DNA from: JAJDTT01 sp965116695
GTDB taxonomy: Bacteria > Acidobacteriota > UBA6911 > RPQK01 > JAJDTT01
Direction: 5' to 3'
Length of the DNA stretch: 64,000 bases
Assembly (NCBI GenBank): GCA_965116695.1
Contig: OZ220706.1
Span: 4,836,001-4,900,000, forward strand
Positions 54,399-63,018 of the stretch are shown piece by piece. Numbering within the stretch: position 1 is the stretch's first letter; every line of letters begins with the position of its first letter. A model generated the notes under the pieces. It was given only the letters and a program-made list of their open reading frames with translations, made no database searches and was not told the DNA's origin. The position numbers were made by a program, and so were the translations under genes.

Positions 54399-54459
54399 GA
54401 GATCCGGTTTGTCCCACGAATCCCTCATCCGTGCCGGGCTCCGGCCGGTGTCCCCGAGT

Positions 54460-56142
54460 ATGATCGAGGGTTCCCTTCAGCGCCGGCTGAAAATCGTTTG
54501 GTTGATTCTCGCCCTGGCGCATCCGTTGTCCCTGCACGCGGGCGCCGCGTCCGATTCCGCACCCTCTTTCCGGGACGTGAGCGGTGAAGCCGGCCTCTCC
54601 TTCGTCCACAGCAGCGGCGCGTCTCCGGAAAAGTATCTGGTGGAGACCATGGGTTCCGGCGGGGGCTTCCTGGACTACGACGGCGACGGCTGGATGGACG
54701 TCTACCTGGTCAACAGCGGCGCCACTCCCTCGTCTCCTTCGGCGCCGCCCGGCAAGAACCGTCTCTTTCGCAACAACGGGGACGGCAGCTTCAGCGACGT
54801 GACGGACCAGGCCGGGGTCGGCGATCCCTCCTATGGCATGGGCTGTGTCTTCGCCGACTACGACAACGACGGCGACGTGGACCTCTACGTCACCAACCTG
54901 GGACCGAACGTCTTCTATCGCAACAACGGCGACGGCACCTTTACGGATGTCTCGGCTGCCGCCGGCGTGGCCGATCCTCTCTGGAGCACCAGCGCCGCCT
55001 TCGGAGACTACGACCGGGACGGATGGCTGGACCTTTACGTCGGCAACTACCTGAAGTTCACCTTCGCCACCCACCGCCGCTGCTACTCGGGAGAACTCCT
55101 CATCTACTGTTTCCCCCACAGTTACGACGGAGTGCCCAATACGCTCTACCGCAACCGGGGTGACGGAACCTTCGAGAAAGCGAACGAGAAGGCGGGTGTG
55201 ACGGAGGAGGCTCAGTATTCCAAGAGTCTGGGGGTGCTCTGGCTGGACCTGGAGGGGGACGGCGATCTGGATCTCTACGTGGCCAACGACACCACGGCCA
55301 ACTACGTCTTCCGGAATGGAGGCAACGGCGTCTTCGAGGACGTCTCGTTGCTGTCCGGAGGCGCCTTCAACGGGATGGGCATGGCGCAGTCGGGGATGGG
55401 CGTGGACGCAGCGGACCTGGCCGGGAACGGACTCTACAGCATCTTCGTGACCAATTTCTCGCTTCAGACCAACGACCTGTACTGGAACAACGGCCAGGGG
55501 GTCCTCACGGACCATACGCTCCAGGCCGGGCTCTCCAAGGAGAGTTTCCTGCCGCTGGGGTTCGGCGCCAACTTCCTGGACTACGACAACGACGGCCTGC
55601 TCGACCTCTTCGTGGCCAACGGGCATGTGTTCGACAACATCAACGCCATCAATCCCAGCCTGGAATATGCCCAGCCCAACCAGCTCTTCAGGAGCCGGGG
55701 CGAAGGCCGGTTCGATGCTGTCTCGGCCCGGTCCGGTCCTTATTTCTCCCGCAGGAACGTGTCTCGAGGTTCGGCCGTGGCCGACTACAATAACGACGGC
55801 CGTCTCGACCTGCTGGTGACCAACAACAACCAGAAGGTGGACCTGCTGGAGAATCGTTCGGCGGGGAATCACCACTGGCTGCAATTGCGGCTCGAGGGGA
55901 CGCACTGCAATCGGGACGGCGTGGGCGCCAAGGTGCGGCTCCAGGCGGGAGGCCGCCGGCTCAGCCAGGAAGTCCGGGCCGGAAGCAGCTACCTGAGCCA
56001 GAGCGATCTGCGGGTCCACTTCGGACTGGGCGCGGCAACCAGGATCGATTCCATCGAAGTCCTCTGGCCCTGCGGCAGGAGGCAAACGGTGCCGGTCCCT
56101 GCGGACGTGGACCGCGTCCTGCCGGTCAAGGAGCGAGAGTAA
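54460..56142 (+). CDS. CRTAC1-like FG-GAP/ASPIC-UnbV protein
   Basis: 560 residues from ATG 54460; upstream in-frame starts are possible but the signal peptide (LKIVWLILALAHPLSLHAGA) fits this one. Six calcium-binding blade motifs of the DxDxDG type are seen, for example DYDGDGWMD, DYDNDGDVD, DYDRDGWLD and DYNNDGRLD, which make a seven-bladed integrin-like propeller. The C-terminal ASPIC/UnbV domain has GVGAKVRLQAGGRR, AGSSYLSQSDLRVHFGLG and the final VLWPCGRRQTV. Exported; presumed surface adhesion or binding. It follows the GWxTD gene and precedes the TPR gene by one base. Confidence 0.94.
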   Translation: MIEGSLQRRLKIVWLILALAHPLSLHAGAASDSAPSFRDVSGEAGLSFVHSSGASPEKYLVETMGSGGGFLDYDGDGWMDVYLVNSGATPSSPSAPPGKNRLFRNNGDGSFSDVTDQAGVGDPSYGMGCVFADYDNDGDVDLYVTNLGPNVFYRNNGDGTFTDVSAAAGVADPLWSTSAAFGDYDRDGWLDLYVGNYLKFTFATHRRCYSGELLIYCFPHSYDGVPNTLYRNRGDGTFEKANEKAGVTEEAQYSKSLGVLWLDLEGDGDLDLYVANDTTANYVFRNGGNGVFEDVSLLSGGAFNGMGMAQSGMGVDAADLAGNGLYSIFVTNFSLQTNDLYWNNGQGVLTDHTLQAGLSKESFLPLGFGANFLDYDNDGLLDLFVANGHVFDNINAINPSLEYAQPNQLFRSRGEGRFDAVSARSGPYFSRRNVSRGSAVADYNNDGRLDLLVTNNNQKVDLLENRSAGNHHWLQLRLEGTHCNRDGVGAKVRLQAGGRRLSQEVRAGSSYLSQSDLRVHFGLGAATRIDSIEVLWPCGRRQTVPVPADVDRVLPVKERE

Positions 56143-56143
56143 C

Positions 56144-57388
56144 GTGAATCTCATCCTCCCGGCCGCCTGGGGGGTGCTTTTTCTCCTCCAGGGGATTGCC
56201 ACTGGGCCTGATCCGTTGCTGGAACGGGCTCTCCGGAAGATCGCCGTCAGCGAAGACTACGTGGGGGCTCTGGCCGACCTGGAAGCGTCGCTCCGGGGCC
56301 CCAATCCCAATCCTCAAGCCCATTACCAGGCAGGCGTCTGCCACACGATCCTGCGGAACTACTCCAAGGCTCTCGACAGTTTTCGCCGGGCCGGGGAGCT
56401 GGGAGTCGACGGGTGGGAATTGGAACTGGGCTTCGGGATCGCCTATTTCCACTTGCATGAGGACGACAAGGCCCGCGGGCATTTCGAGAGGACTCTCTCC
56501 CTCAAGCCCGATGACCCGAGCGCGCTTTTCCACCTGGGGCGTCTGGATTTCAAGGCGGGCAATGCGGCCCGGGCCTCGGAGCGCTTCCGCCAGGTGCTGG
56601 CCCGCCAGCCGGACCATCAGGGGGCCCTCTTCAGCCTGGGATCGGCGCTGATTCGCCAGGGGAAGGAACGGGAAGGGAAAAAGGTGCTGGAACACCACCG
56701 GCGGATCGGCCATCTGCAGGGACGCCTCAAATCGCTGAGTCTCATGGCCGATTCTCCCAAGGCCTCGTCCGAGGTCTTTGCCGACCTGGGCGACGTCTAC
56801 CTGGAACTGGGCCGGAAGGAGGACGCCCTCAAGGCCTACGAGAGAGCGGAGGAGCTCACGCCGGCAACGGCCCTGACCGGTCTCGGCCGGGGAACGCTGG
56901 CTTACGGAAGAGGAGACTGGACGGAGGCCAGGACCCAACTCCTGAGATACCTGGAAAAAGTGGGCGGAGACTGCCAGGGGTATCTCTTGCTGGGTTTGAT
57001 GGAAAAGCAGGAGAAGAAGTACGGCCTGGCCCGGCAGCACCTGAATCGCGGACTCGAGCTCTGTCCCGGCCGCCTCCTGATTCTGGCCAGCCTGGCCGAG
57101 CTGGAGCTCCAGCGGGGAAACGTCGCCGGAGCCGAGGCGTTCTCGCAGAAGATGATCCGGATCGATGCCGATTTCGCGGCCGGCCCCTTCTTCCTGGCCT
57201 TTTGCCGCATATCCCAGCAGCGCCTGGCGGAGGCCGAGGAACTGGGCCGGCGGACCCTGGAACTCGACGATAGGAATCCCAATCACCATCTCCTCATGAA
57301 GGCGGTCTACCAGGCCCGCGGCGACGCCGAAAAAGCGCGTCACCACGAGGACCGGGCCAACCAGCTCCGCGGCGCCTCCGGCCCGTGA
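56144..57388 (+). CDS. Exported TPR-repeat protein
   Basis: 414 residues from GTG 56144, one base after the FG-GAP stop, so translation is coupled. A short hydrophobic start (LILPAAWGVLFLLQG) suggests export. About nine tetratricopeptide units follow, with ADLEASLRGPNPNPQAHYQAG, AYFHLHEDDKARGHFERTLSL, AIFHLGRLDFKAGN-like and LGDVYLELGRKEDALKAYERA helices. Such proteins scaffold complexes. TPR proteins beside FG-GAP/ASPIC proteins are common in Acidobacteria and the three may form one envelope complex; that is inference. Confidence 0.9.
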   Translation: MNLILPAAWGVLFLLQGIATGPDPLLERALRKIAVSEDYVGALADLEASLRGPNPNPQAHYQAGVCHTILRNYSKALDSFRRAGELGVDGWELELGFGIAYFHLHEDDKARGHFERTLSLKPDDPSALFHLGRLDFKAGNAARASERFRQVLARQPDHQGALFSLGSALIRQGKEREGKKVLEHHRRIGHLQGRLKSLSLMADSPKASSEVFADLGDVYLELGRKEDALKAYERAEELTPATALTGLGRGTLAYGRGDWTEARTQLLRYLEKVGGDCQGYLLLGLMEKQEKKYGLARQHLNRGLELCPGRLLILASLAELELQRGNVAGAEAFSQKMIRIDADFAAGPFFLAFCRISQQRLAEAEELGRRTLELDDRNPNHHLLMKAVYQARGDAEKARHHEDRANQLRGASGP

Positions 57389-57412
57389 AACCGGTCAGAT
57401 TCTGAAAAATAG

Positions 57413-57441
57413 TTGACATTGTGCATTTGAAATGCATAAAG
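57413..57441 (+). promoter_or_regulatory. Promoter with TTGACA and an internal palindrome
   Basis: TTGACA (57413-57418), 16-base spacer, CATAAA (57435-57440). The perfect inverted repeat TGCATTT-g-AAATGCA (57422-57436) lies between the boxes, where a repressor would block polymerase. This implies regulated expression of the ATPase. Confidence 0.55.
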
Positions 57442-57479
57442 TCGACCTAAAGCCAGCCATCTCCCGAATTTTCTTCGGC

Positions 57480-58718
57480 ATGGACACCGGACCCAGGATG
57501 CGGAAGTACATCGAGCGTTCGCTGGAACCGGTGCTCAGGAGGGCGGTCTCCCAGTTTCCCGCCGTTGTTCTGACCGGACCGCGACAATCCGGCAAGACGA
57601 CGATCCTGCAGAGGCTCTTCGGCAGCCGCTACAGGTATGTCTCCCTGGAGCCTCCGGACGTACAGGCGTCCGCAGTGCATGATCCACGCGCATTTCTGGA
57701 AATGGTTCCGCCGCCCGCGATTTTCGATGAAGTGCAGTACGTTCCCGGTCTGCTTCCTTACATCAAGGAGAAGATCGATGCGAACAGGCATCAACCGGGT
57801 CAATATCTCCTGACCGGTTCACAGAATCTGTTGCTCATGGAGAAGGTGACGGAATCGTTGGCCGGCCGCGCGGCAATGCTTCGCTTGTTACCGCTCTCCA
57901 GGCGGGAAGCCGAAGGACGACCGCAGCTCCTTCTTCCCTGGGAACGCAGTGGGGACCCGGATTCGAGGCCGGCCTGTGTCTTTGGACAACTATGGAAGAG
58001 CTTTCTTCGCGGCGGGTACCCGGAACTCGTGTCCCAGCCCGAAAGGGAGTTCTCCCTTTGGCATTCCAGCTATATCCAAACCTATCTCGAGCGGGACGTT
58101 CGCACCCTGCGGCAGGTGGGCGACCTGACCCGGTATCAGAATTTTCTCCGGGTGCTCGCGGCCAGAAGCGGTCAACTTTTGAATCTGACGGATGTCGCGC
58201 GAGACCTGGGCGTCGCCGTCAACACCGTCAAGGCCTGGCTCTCGGTGCTGGAAGCCGGCTACCAGGTGACGGTGCTGCGCCCCTACTTCGCCAACGTCGG
58301 GAAACGCCTTGTCAAGCGCCCTAAAGTGTATTTCACGGACGTGGGGACGCTCTGCCACCTCGTCGGCCTTCGAGACCCCGAACATGCCGCCTCCGGTCCC
58401 ATGGGAGGTGCCATCCTGGAGACGGCGGTGTTGTCCGAGATCGTCAGGACCCTGACTCATCGAGGAGTCGAGCCGCGTGTCTATTTCTGGAGAACGATGG
58501 CCGGGACGGAAGTCGACTTCGTGATCGAGAGCGGGGGAAAGCTGGTGCCGATGGAGGTGAAGCTGTCGGCCACGCCGCGCCGGGCAATGGCAGGTTCCAT
58601 CAAGACCTTCCGGAAGGACCTGAAGGAGGAGGCGCGGCCGGGATACCTCGTTCACCCCGGTGATGTTCGCTTGCCTCTGGGCTCGGACGTGACCGCGTGC
58701 CCCTTCGCAGACCTGTAG
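57480..58718 (+). CDS. AAA-type ATPase with DUF4143 C-terminal domain
   Basis: 412 residues from ATG 57480; ATG 57498 (MRKYIERSLEP) also fits the family start, and the ATG at 57432 lies inside the promoter. Walker A GPRQSGKTT, Walker B AIFDEVQYVPG, the sensor GSQNLLLM and LAGRAAMLRLLPLSRREAEG are typical. The DUF4143 part holds a winged helix (LNLTDVARDLGVAVNTVKAWL) and then a PD-(D/E)XK-like nuclease-type segment, FWRTMAGTEVDFVIESGG followed by PMEVKLSATP, which keeps Glu-x-Lys. Cellular role is unknown; members are often mobile or in defence islands. Lower GC promoter region suggests transfer. Confidence 0.92.
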   Translation: MDTGPRMRKYIERSLEPVLRRAVSQFPAVVLTGPRQSGKTTILQRLFGSRYRYVSLEPPDVQASAVHDPRAFLEMVPPPAIFDEVQYVPGLLPYIKEKIDANRHQPGQYLLTGSQNLLLMEKVTESLAGRAAMLRLLPLSRREAEGRPQLLLPWERSGDPDSRPACVFGQLWKSFLRGGYPELVSQPEREFSLWHSSYIQTYLERDVRTLRQVGDLTRYQNFLRVLAARSGQLLNLTDVARDLGVAVNTVKAWLSVLEAGYQVTVLRPYFANVGKRLVKRPKVYFTDVGTLCHLVGLRDPEHAASGPMGGAILETAVLSEIVRTLTHRGVEPRVYFWRTMAGTEVDFVIESGGKLVPMEVKLSATPRRAMAGSIKTFRKDLKEEARPGYLVHPGDVRLPLGSDVTACPFADL

Positions 58719-58762
58719 CCATTCTTCGAAAATCAAGTCGTGGAGATCGCAAAATGAAGAAA

Positions 58763-58786
58763 CGGGCTTCCGCTCCGGTTAGCCCG
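58763..58786 (+). terminator. Intrinsic-type hairpin after the ATPase gene
   Basis: CGGGCT / AGCCCG stem with inner CCG-ctc-CGG pairing, followed by CATTTCT. Nine bases later the group II intron begins, which is the usual target position of class C introns. Confidence 0.7.
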
Positions 58787-59285
58787 CATTTCTGAGTGCG
58801 CCGTGGAAAGGCGCTTTCTCTTAGTGGGTGCGAATCCCACCCGGCAACTGTCGCTCCAGCCGGTAGCAGTCGGAGCGGTTCAAGGAGGTAACGAATTGGA
58901 CTGAAGCACTCCGATGCCAAAGGGTCGCATTAGGCGACTCAGCGAATCCGCAGGCCGCAACTCGTGAACGCCGTGCAGGCCTCGAAACGGGTAATGCGGA
59001 AGCCGACCCGCCTGAGAAACGGGGAAGGCTGGCAGTGGACGGGAAGCGAGCGACGCGAGCACCGTCCGGTTCCGCCGGGGTAGTGGCGACGGCATGCGGA
59101 CAAGAGGGAGAGAGTAGCAACACGGGAAGCCCCGCCGGTGACGTGGCACGCGTCAACCGGGAACCCGTGAGGGCCAGCCTGGGCCGTCGGGGTGGCGGAG
59201 AGGCCCGTAGTACCGGAGAAACCGGGTAACGCCGGTGGAGGGAAGGGGCCTTGGTTCGAGAGCCGCGTTGGACGGGGGACAGGAC

Positions 59286-60626
59286 GTGAAGACTGGTGAG
59301 AACCTAGCAGCTTCAGTGAAAGTTCAGAGACTCCAGAAGACGCTCCATGCGAAAGCGAAGGAGGCTCCGGGCTTCCGGTTCTACTCGCTGTCGGACAAGG
59401 TGTGGCGGGCGGACGTGCTCCGTGTGGCCTGGCAGGAAGTCCGCCGCAACGGCGGCTCGGCCGGGGTGGACGGGGAGACGCTGGCCGACATCGAGTCCTA
59501 CGGGGTGGAGCGGTGGCTCGGGGAACTGGCGCGGGACCTGAAGGAAGGGACCTATCGGCCCAATGCGGTGCGGCAGGTCCTGATCCCGAAGAAGCAACGC
59601 GGGAAGTTCCGGCCCTTGGGCATTCCGTGCGTGCGGGATCGGGTGGCGCAGACGGCGGCGATGTTGGTGTTGTCGCCGATCTTCGAAGCCGATCTGGCCC
59701 CGGAACAGTACGCCTATCGGCCGGGCCGGAGTGCGGGCGATGCCGTCAAGCACGTGCATCGGCTGCTGAGCCGGGGCCACCGGGAGGTGGTGGACGCCGA
59801 CCTGACGGACTACTTCGGCCAGATCCCCCACGCTGAACTGATGAAGTCCGTGGCCCGCCGCATCAGTGATGGGCGGGTGTTGGGCTGGATCAAGGCGTGG
59901 CTGGAGATGGCGGTCGAGGAAGACGACGGTCGCGGCGGCCGCCGCCGAACGACCCGGTCGCGGCGGGAGCGGAAGGGGACCCCGCAAGGGGCACCCATCT
60001 CACCGTTGCTGAGCAACCTGTACATGCGTCGCTTCATTCTGGGCTGGAAGGGGCTGGGCTATGCCCGCCGCTTCAAAGCGGAGATCGTCAACTATGCGGA
60101 CGACTTTGTCGTCCTGGGCCACGCTCCGGCCGCGATTATGCGGGCGGCGGTCGAGGAGCTGATGAAGCGTCTGAAGCTGACGCTGAACGCGGAGAAGACC
60201 CGAGAGGTGCGAGTGCCGAAGGAACCGTTGGAGTTCCTCGGCTACCGGATCGGACGCAATTACCGCCGGGATACGGGGCGAGCCTATATCGGGACGCGCC
60301 CCAGTCCGGCGAGCGTTCAGAGCCTCTGCCGTCGGGTGAGCGAGCTGACCGCGAGACGCTACGGACTCCTGGAACCTGAGCGAGTGGTGGGACGCCTCAA
60401 CCGGCTTCTGACCGGTTGGGCGAACTACTTCACCTTGGGGCAGGTGAGTCCGGCTTATGCGGCGATCGATCGGCACGCGACCCGGCGGCTGCGCCGGTGG
60501 CTGAGCCGTAAGCACAAGGTGAGGACCGGGACGTATGTGCGCTTCCCGGACGAGCGACTCTGGAAGGAGTGGAGACTCACCCGCCTGACACAGCGAACGG
60601 CCAGCTTTCCGTGGGCGAAGGCATGA
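59286..60626 (+). CDS. ltrA: Group II intron reverse transcriptase/maturase
   Basis: 446 residues from GTG 59286; an in-frame GTG at 59235 would add 17 residues. RT blocks are complete: GGSAGVDGETL (RT0/1), RPLGIPCVRDRVAQTA, VVDADLTDYFGQIPH with the first catalytic Asp, KGTPQGAPISPLLSNLYM, YADDFVVL (Asp272/Asp273) and LEFLGYRIGR. The maturase domain (LLTGWANYF and KEWRLTRL) closes the protein; no HNH endonuclease follows, as in class C introns. It splices the host RNA and copies it into DNA targets. Confidence 0.96.
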   Translation: MKTGENLAASVKVQRLQKTLHAKAKEAPGFRFYSLSDKVWRADVLRVAWQEVRRNGGSAGVDGETLADIESYGVERWLGELARDLKEGTYRPNAVRQVLIPKKQRGKFRPLGIPCVRDRVAQTAAMLVLSPIFEADLAPEQYAYRPGRSAGDAVKHVHRLLSRGHREVVDADLTDYFGQIPHAELMKSVARRISDGRVLGWIKAWLEMAVEEDDGRGGRRRTTRSRRERKGTPQGAPISPLLSNLYMRRFILGWKGLGYARRFKAEIVNYADDFVVLGHAPAAIMRAAVEELMKRLKLTLNAEKTREVRVPKEPLEFLGYRIGRNYRRDTGRAYIGTRPSPASVQSLCRRVSELTARRYGLLEPERVVGRLNRLLTGWANYFTLGQVSPAYAAIDRHATRRLRRWLSRKHKVRTGTYVRFPDERLWKEWRLTRLTQRTASFPWAKA

Positions 60627-60636
60627 TCTCGTCCGA

Positions 60637-60669
60637 GAGCCGGATGCCTGAAAAGGGCACGTCCGGTTC
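60637..60669 (+). ncRNA. Group II intron domain V
   Basis: GAGCCGGATGCC, loop TGAAAA, GGGCACGTCCGGTTC: the catalytic hairpin with the AGC-type triad near its base and the two-base bulge (AC/CG region) of domain V. Confidence 0.9.
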
Positions 60670-60937
60670 GATGAGCGGGGAGAGGAAACGTGGCCATGGT
60701 GAAGAATGAGGCACCGGCATGATGGCGAAAGCCGCCGGCAACAGCGACTCCCTACCGCCTAACGCCGTCGCGCCTCTCCTCGACTCTACCCAGCGAGCGC
60801 GCGCCCAGCGCAGTCTGTCCCGGAGAAACCCTCGAACAATTCGCGGATATGCTCAAAAACAGATCCTTTTTCGTCATACGCATAGCGACCTGGTGAGAAA
60901 TGCGGGTTAGAATGGCCGGGTTTTCTCGGGCAGACCC

Positions 60938-63007
60938 ATGTCGTTGAGAGCGTTTCTTCAAAACCTTCCCCGCGGCCACGTGGCCACCATTGCGGGGGTG
61001 GGCTGGCAGTCGGGAACCGAGGCCGCCACCACCGACGCCGGTTGGCCCATGGGAGTGGTGCGCGACCGGCGGGGAGACCTCCTGGTGGTGGACTATCACG
61101 GCCAGCGGATCTGGAGGATCGACGGCCAGGGAATTCTGCACACCTTCGCCGGAGACGGGGTCCAGGGGTTCGCCGGAGATGGAGGACCCGCCAAGGACGC
61201 CCGTTTCGATTCTCCCCACGATCTTTGGAGGGACCGGGAAGGGAATCTCTACCTGAGCGATCTGGGGAACTACCGGATCCGCCGCATCGATGCCGCCACC
61301 GGCGTCATCACCACCGTGGCGGGGTGCGGGATCCGGGGCCGGGAAGGGGACGGAGGCCCGGCCACGGAAGCGCAACTGGACATCTCCTCCGGCGTGGCCA
61401 AGGACTCGCAGGGCAATCTCTACATCGCCGACGAACCCTCGTCCACGGTGCGGAAGGTGGATACCCGGGGCATCATCCGGCGCTTCGCCGGCATCGGCGT
61501 GGGAGGCTACAACGGCGACGGGATCCCGGCGCTGGAGGCCGCGCTCTATCACTGCGAGCATCTGGCGGTCGATTCCCGGGACAACCTCTACATCTGCGAC
61601 AACAGCAACGACCGGATCCGCAAGGTGGACCGCCGGGGCATCCTGACCACGGTGCTGGGCAACCCCTATCCCGTAGGCGTGGACTGCGGCTCCCTCCGGT
61701 CCTCCATCGGAGACGGCGGCCCGGCCGCCGACGCCTGCATCATCATGCCCGACGCCATCTTCATCGACGCCCGGGACAACCTGTACGTCGGCGAAAAGTA
61801 CGGATTCCGGATACGCCGCGTGGACGCGGCCACGGGCATCGTCGAAACGGTGGTGGGCACCGGGATTCCCGGATTCGGCGAGGATGGTGATGCCGGCCCC
61901 AACAGGCGGATCAATTCCTGCGAGTCCGGTCTCTGGGCCGACGCCGACGGCACCACCTTCTGGGGCGATTGCAGCGGGCGCCTGAGAAGGGTGGACGGGC
62001 GGACCGGCGTCGTCTCCACGGTGCTGGGCGGGGCGTCGGTGAGAGACGGCGGTCTGGCGACGAGCGCCTTCATCACCGGTCCCAACGGCATTGCGGCGGG
62101 ATCCGACGGCACCCTCTATTTCGCCGACCTCTGGGGACAGCGGATCCGGGCCATCGACCTGGAGACCTGGCGGATCCGGACCGTCGCCGGGAATGGGGTC
62201 CGCTTCTACGGCGGGGACGGCGGCGCGGCCGTCGACGCCTACCTGGGCAATCCCCACGACGTAGCCTGGGGTCCGGACGGAGAGCTCTACATCGCCGACA
62301 CCCGCTACAACCGAATCCGGAAGGTCGATCCTGCGGGCTCGATTGCGACCCACGTGGGGACCGGCATGAGCTACGACTCGGGAGACGGAGGGCCCGCCGT
62401 CTCCGCCGCGGTGACGGCGCCCCTCTCGGTGGCCGCCTCGCCCCGGGGCGAGGTCTTCCTGGGAGACTCGGTGGGGCGGATTCGACGGGTCGACCCCGAT
62501 ACCGGGGTCATCACCACCGTGGCCGGCACCGGGAGGCCCGGTTTCGGCGGAGACGGGGGGCCGGCTCGCGAGGCTTCGATATCAGGACCGTCGGCCCTGG
62601 CCCTGGACTGGGAGGGGAACCTCTATATCGCCGATACGGGGAACCACGCCGTCCGCTGCGTCGACGTCCACGGGCGAATGCGGACCGCGGCCGGGGCCGG
62701 ACGCCGGGGACTGGCCCGCGGCGGCGAACGGGCGGATGAGGCGCCCCTCGACTCTCCGCGCGGTGTGGCCGTGGACCGGGAGGGCAATCTCTACATCTCG
62801 GACACGGGCAACCACCGGGTGCTGGTTGTGACTCGGAACCGGGGCGTGCGCGTGCTGGCCGGCACCGGTGAAGGTGGGGAATCGGGAGACGGGGGGCCGG
62901 CTTCCCGTTGCCGTTTCAACCATCCTACCGGCTTGGCGCTGGTAGAGGGATGCCTGCTGGTGAGCGATCATTACAACAACCGCATCCGTGCCATCAAACT
63001 GCAGTGA
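60938..63007 (+). CDS. NHL-repeat beta-propeller protein
   Basis: 689 residues from ATG 60938. At least ten NHL-type units are visible, with the consensus DxxGNLYIADTGNHRIRKVD: for example EGNLYLSDLGNYRIRRID, RDNLYICDNSNDRIRKVD, DGELYIADTRYNRIRKVD and EGNLYISDTGNHRVLVV. Each is joined to a GDGGPA box (IRGREGDGGPATEAQL), which is the typical spacing of Acidobacterial and Planctomycete NHL proteins. No signal peptide is evident, which is unusual for the type. Function unknown; scaffold or lactonase-like roles are possible. The next gene starts 11 bases later. Confidence 0.92.
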   Translation: MSLRAFLQNLPRGHVATIAGVGWQSGTEAATTDAGWPMGVVRDRRGDLLVVDYHGQRIWRIDGQGILHTFAGDGVQGFAGDGGPAKDARFDSPHDLWRDREGNLYLSDLGNYRIRRIDAATGVITTVAGCGIRGREGDGGPATEAQLDISSGVAKDSQGNLYIADEPSSTVRKVDTRGIIRRFAGIGVGGYNGDGIPALEAALYHCEHLAVDSRDNLYICDNSNDRIRKVDRRGILTTVLGNPYPVGVDCGSLRSSIGDGGPAADACIIMPDAIFIDARDNLYVGEKYGFRIRRVDAATGIVETVVGTGIPGFGEDGDAGPNRRINSCESGLWADADGTTFWGDCSGRLRRVDGRTGVVSTVLGGASVRDGGLATSAFITGPNGIAAGSDGTLYFADLWGQRIRAIDLETWRIRTVAGNGVRFYGGDGGAAVDAYLGNPHDVAWGPDGELYIADTRYNRIRKVDPAGSIATHVGTGMSYDSGDGGPAVSAAVTAPLSVAASPRGEVFLGDSVGRIRRVDPDTGVITTVAGTGRPGFGGDGGPAREASISGPSALALDWEGNLYIADTGNHAVRCVDVHGRMRTAAGAGRRGLARGGERADEAPLDSPRGVAVDREGNLYISDTGNHRVLVVTRNRGVRVLAGTGEGGESGDGGPASRCRFNHPTGLALVEGCLLVSDHYNNRIRAIKLQ

Positions 63008-63018
63008 GGTCTGGAACC

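Larger units (their letters stand above)
58796..60720 (+). mobile_element. Group II intron, bacterial class C type
   Basis: The 5' end is GTGCG (58796-58800) just behind a terminator hairpin. About 490 bases of structured GC-rich RNA precede the intron-encoded protein; domain V lies at 60637-60669. The 3' end is not certain: domain VI runs from 60670 and the end lies somewhere near 60690-60725. The remaining bases to 60938 show no gene I can support. The insertion site after a terminator and the protein without an endonuclease domain both favour class C. Confidence 0.85.

Noticed and set aside
59286..60626. Retron or diversity-generating reverse transcriptase
   Set aside because: The maturase domain, the upstream structured RNA and the domain V hairpin show a group II intron; no template/variable repeats or msr-msd were seen.
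60719..60910. 63-residue open frame after the intron
   Set aside because: No ribosome site, no recognisable protein pattern and overlap with the possible intron 3' end.
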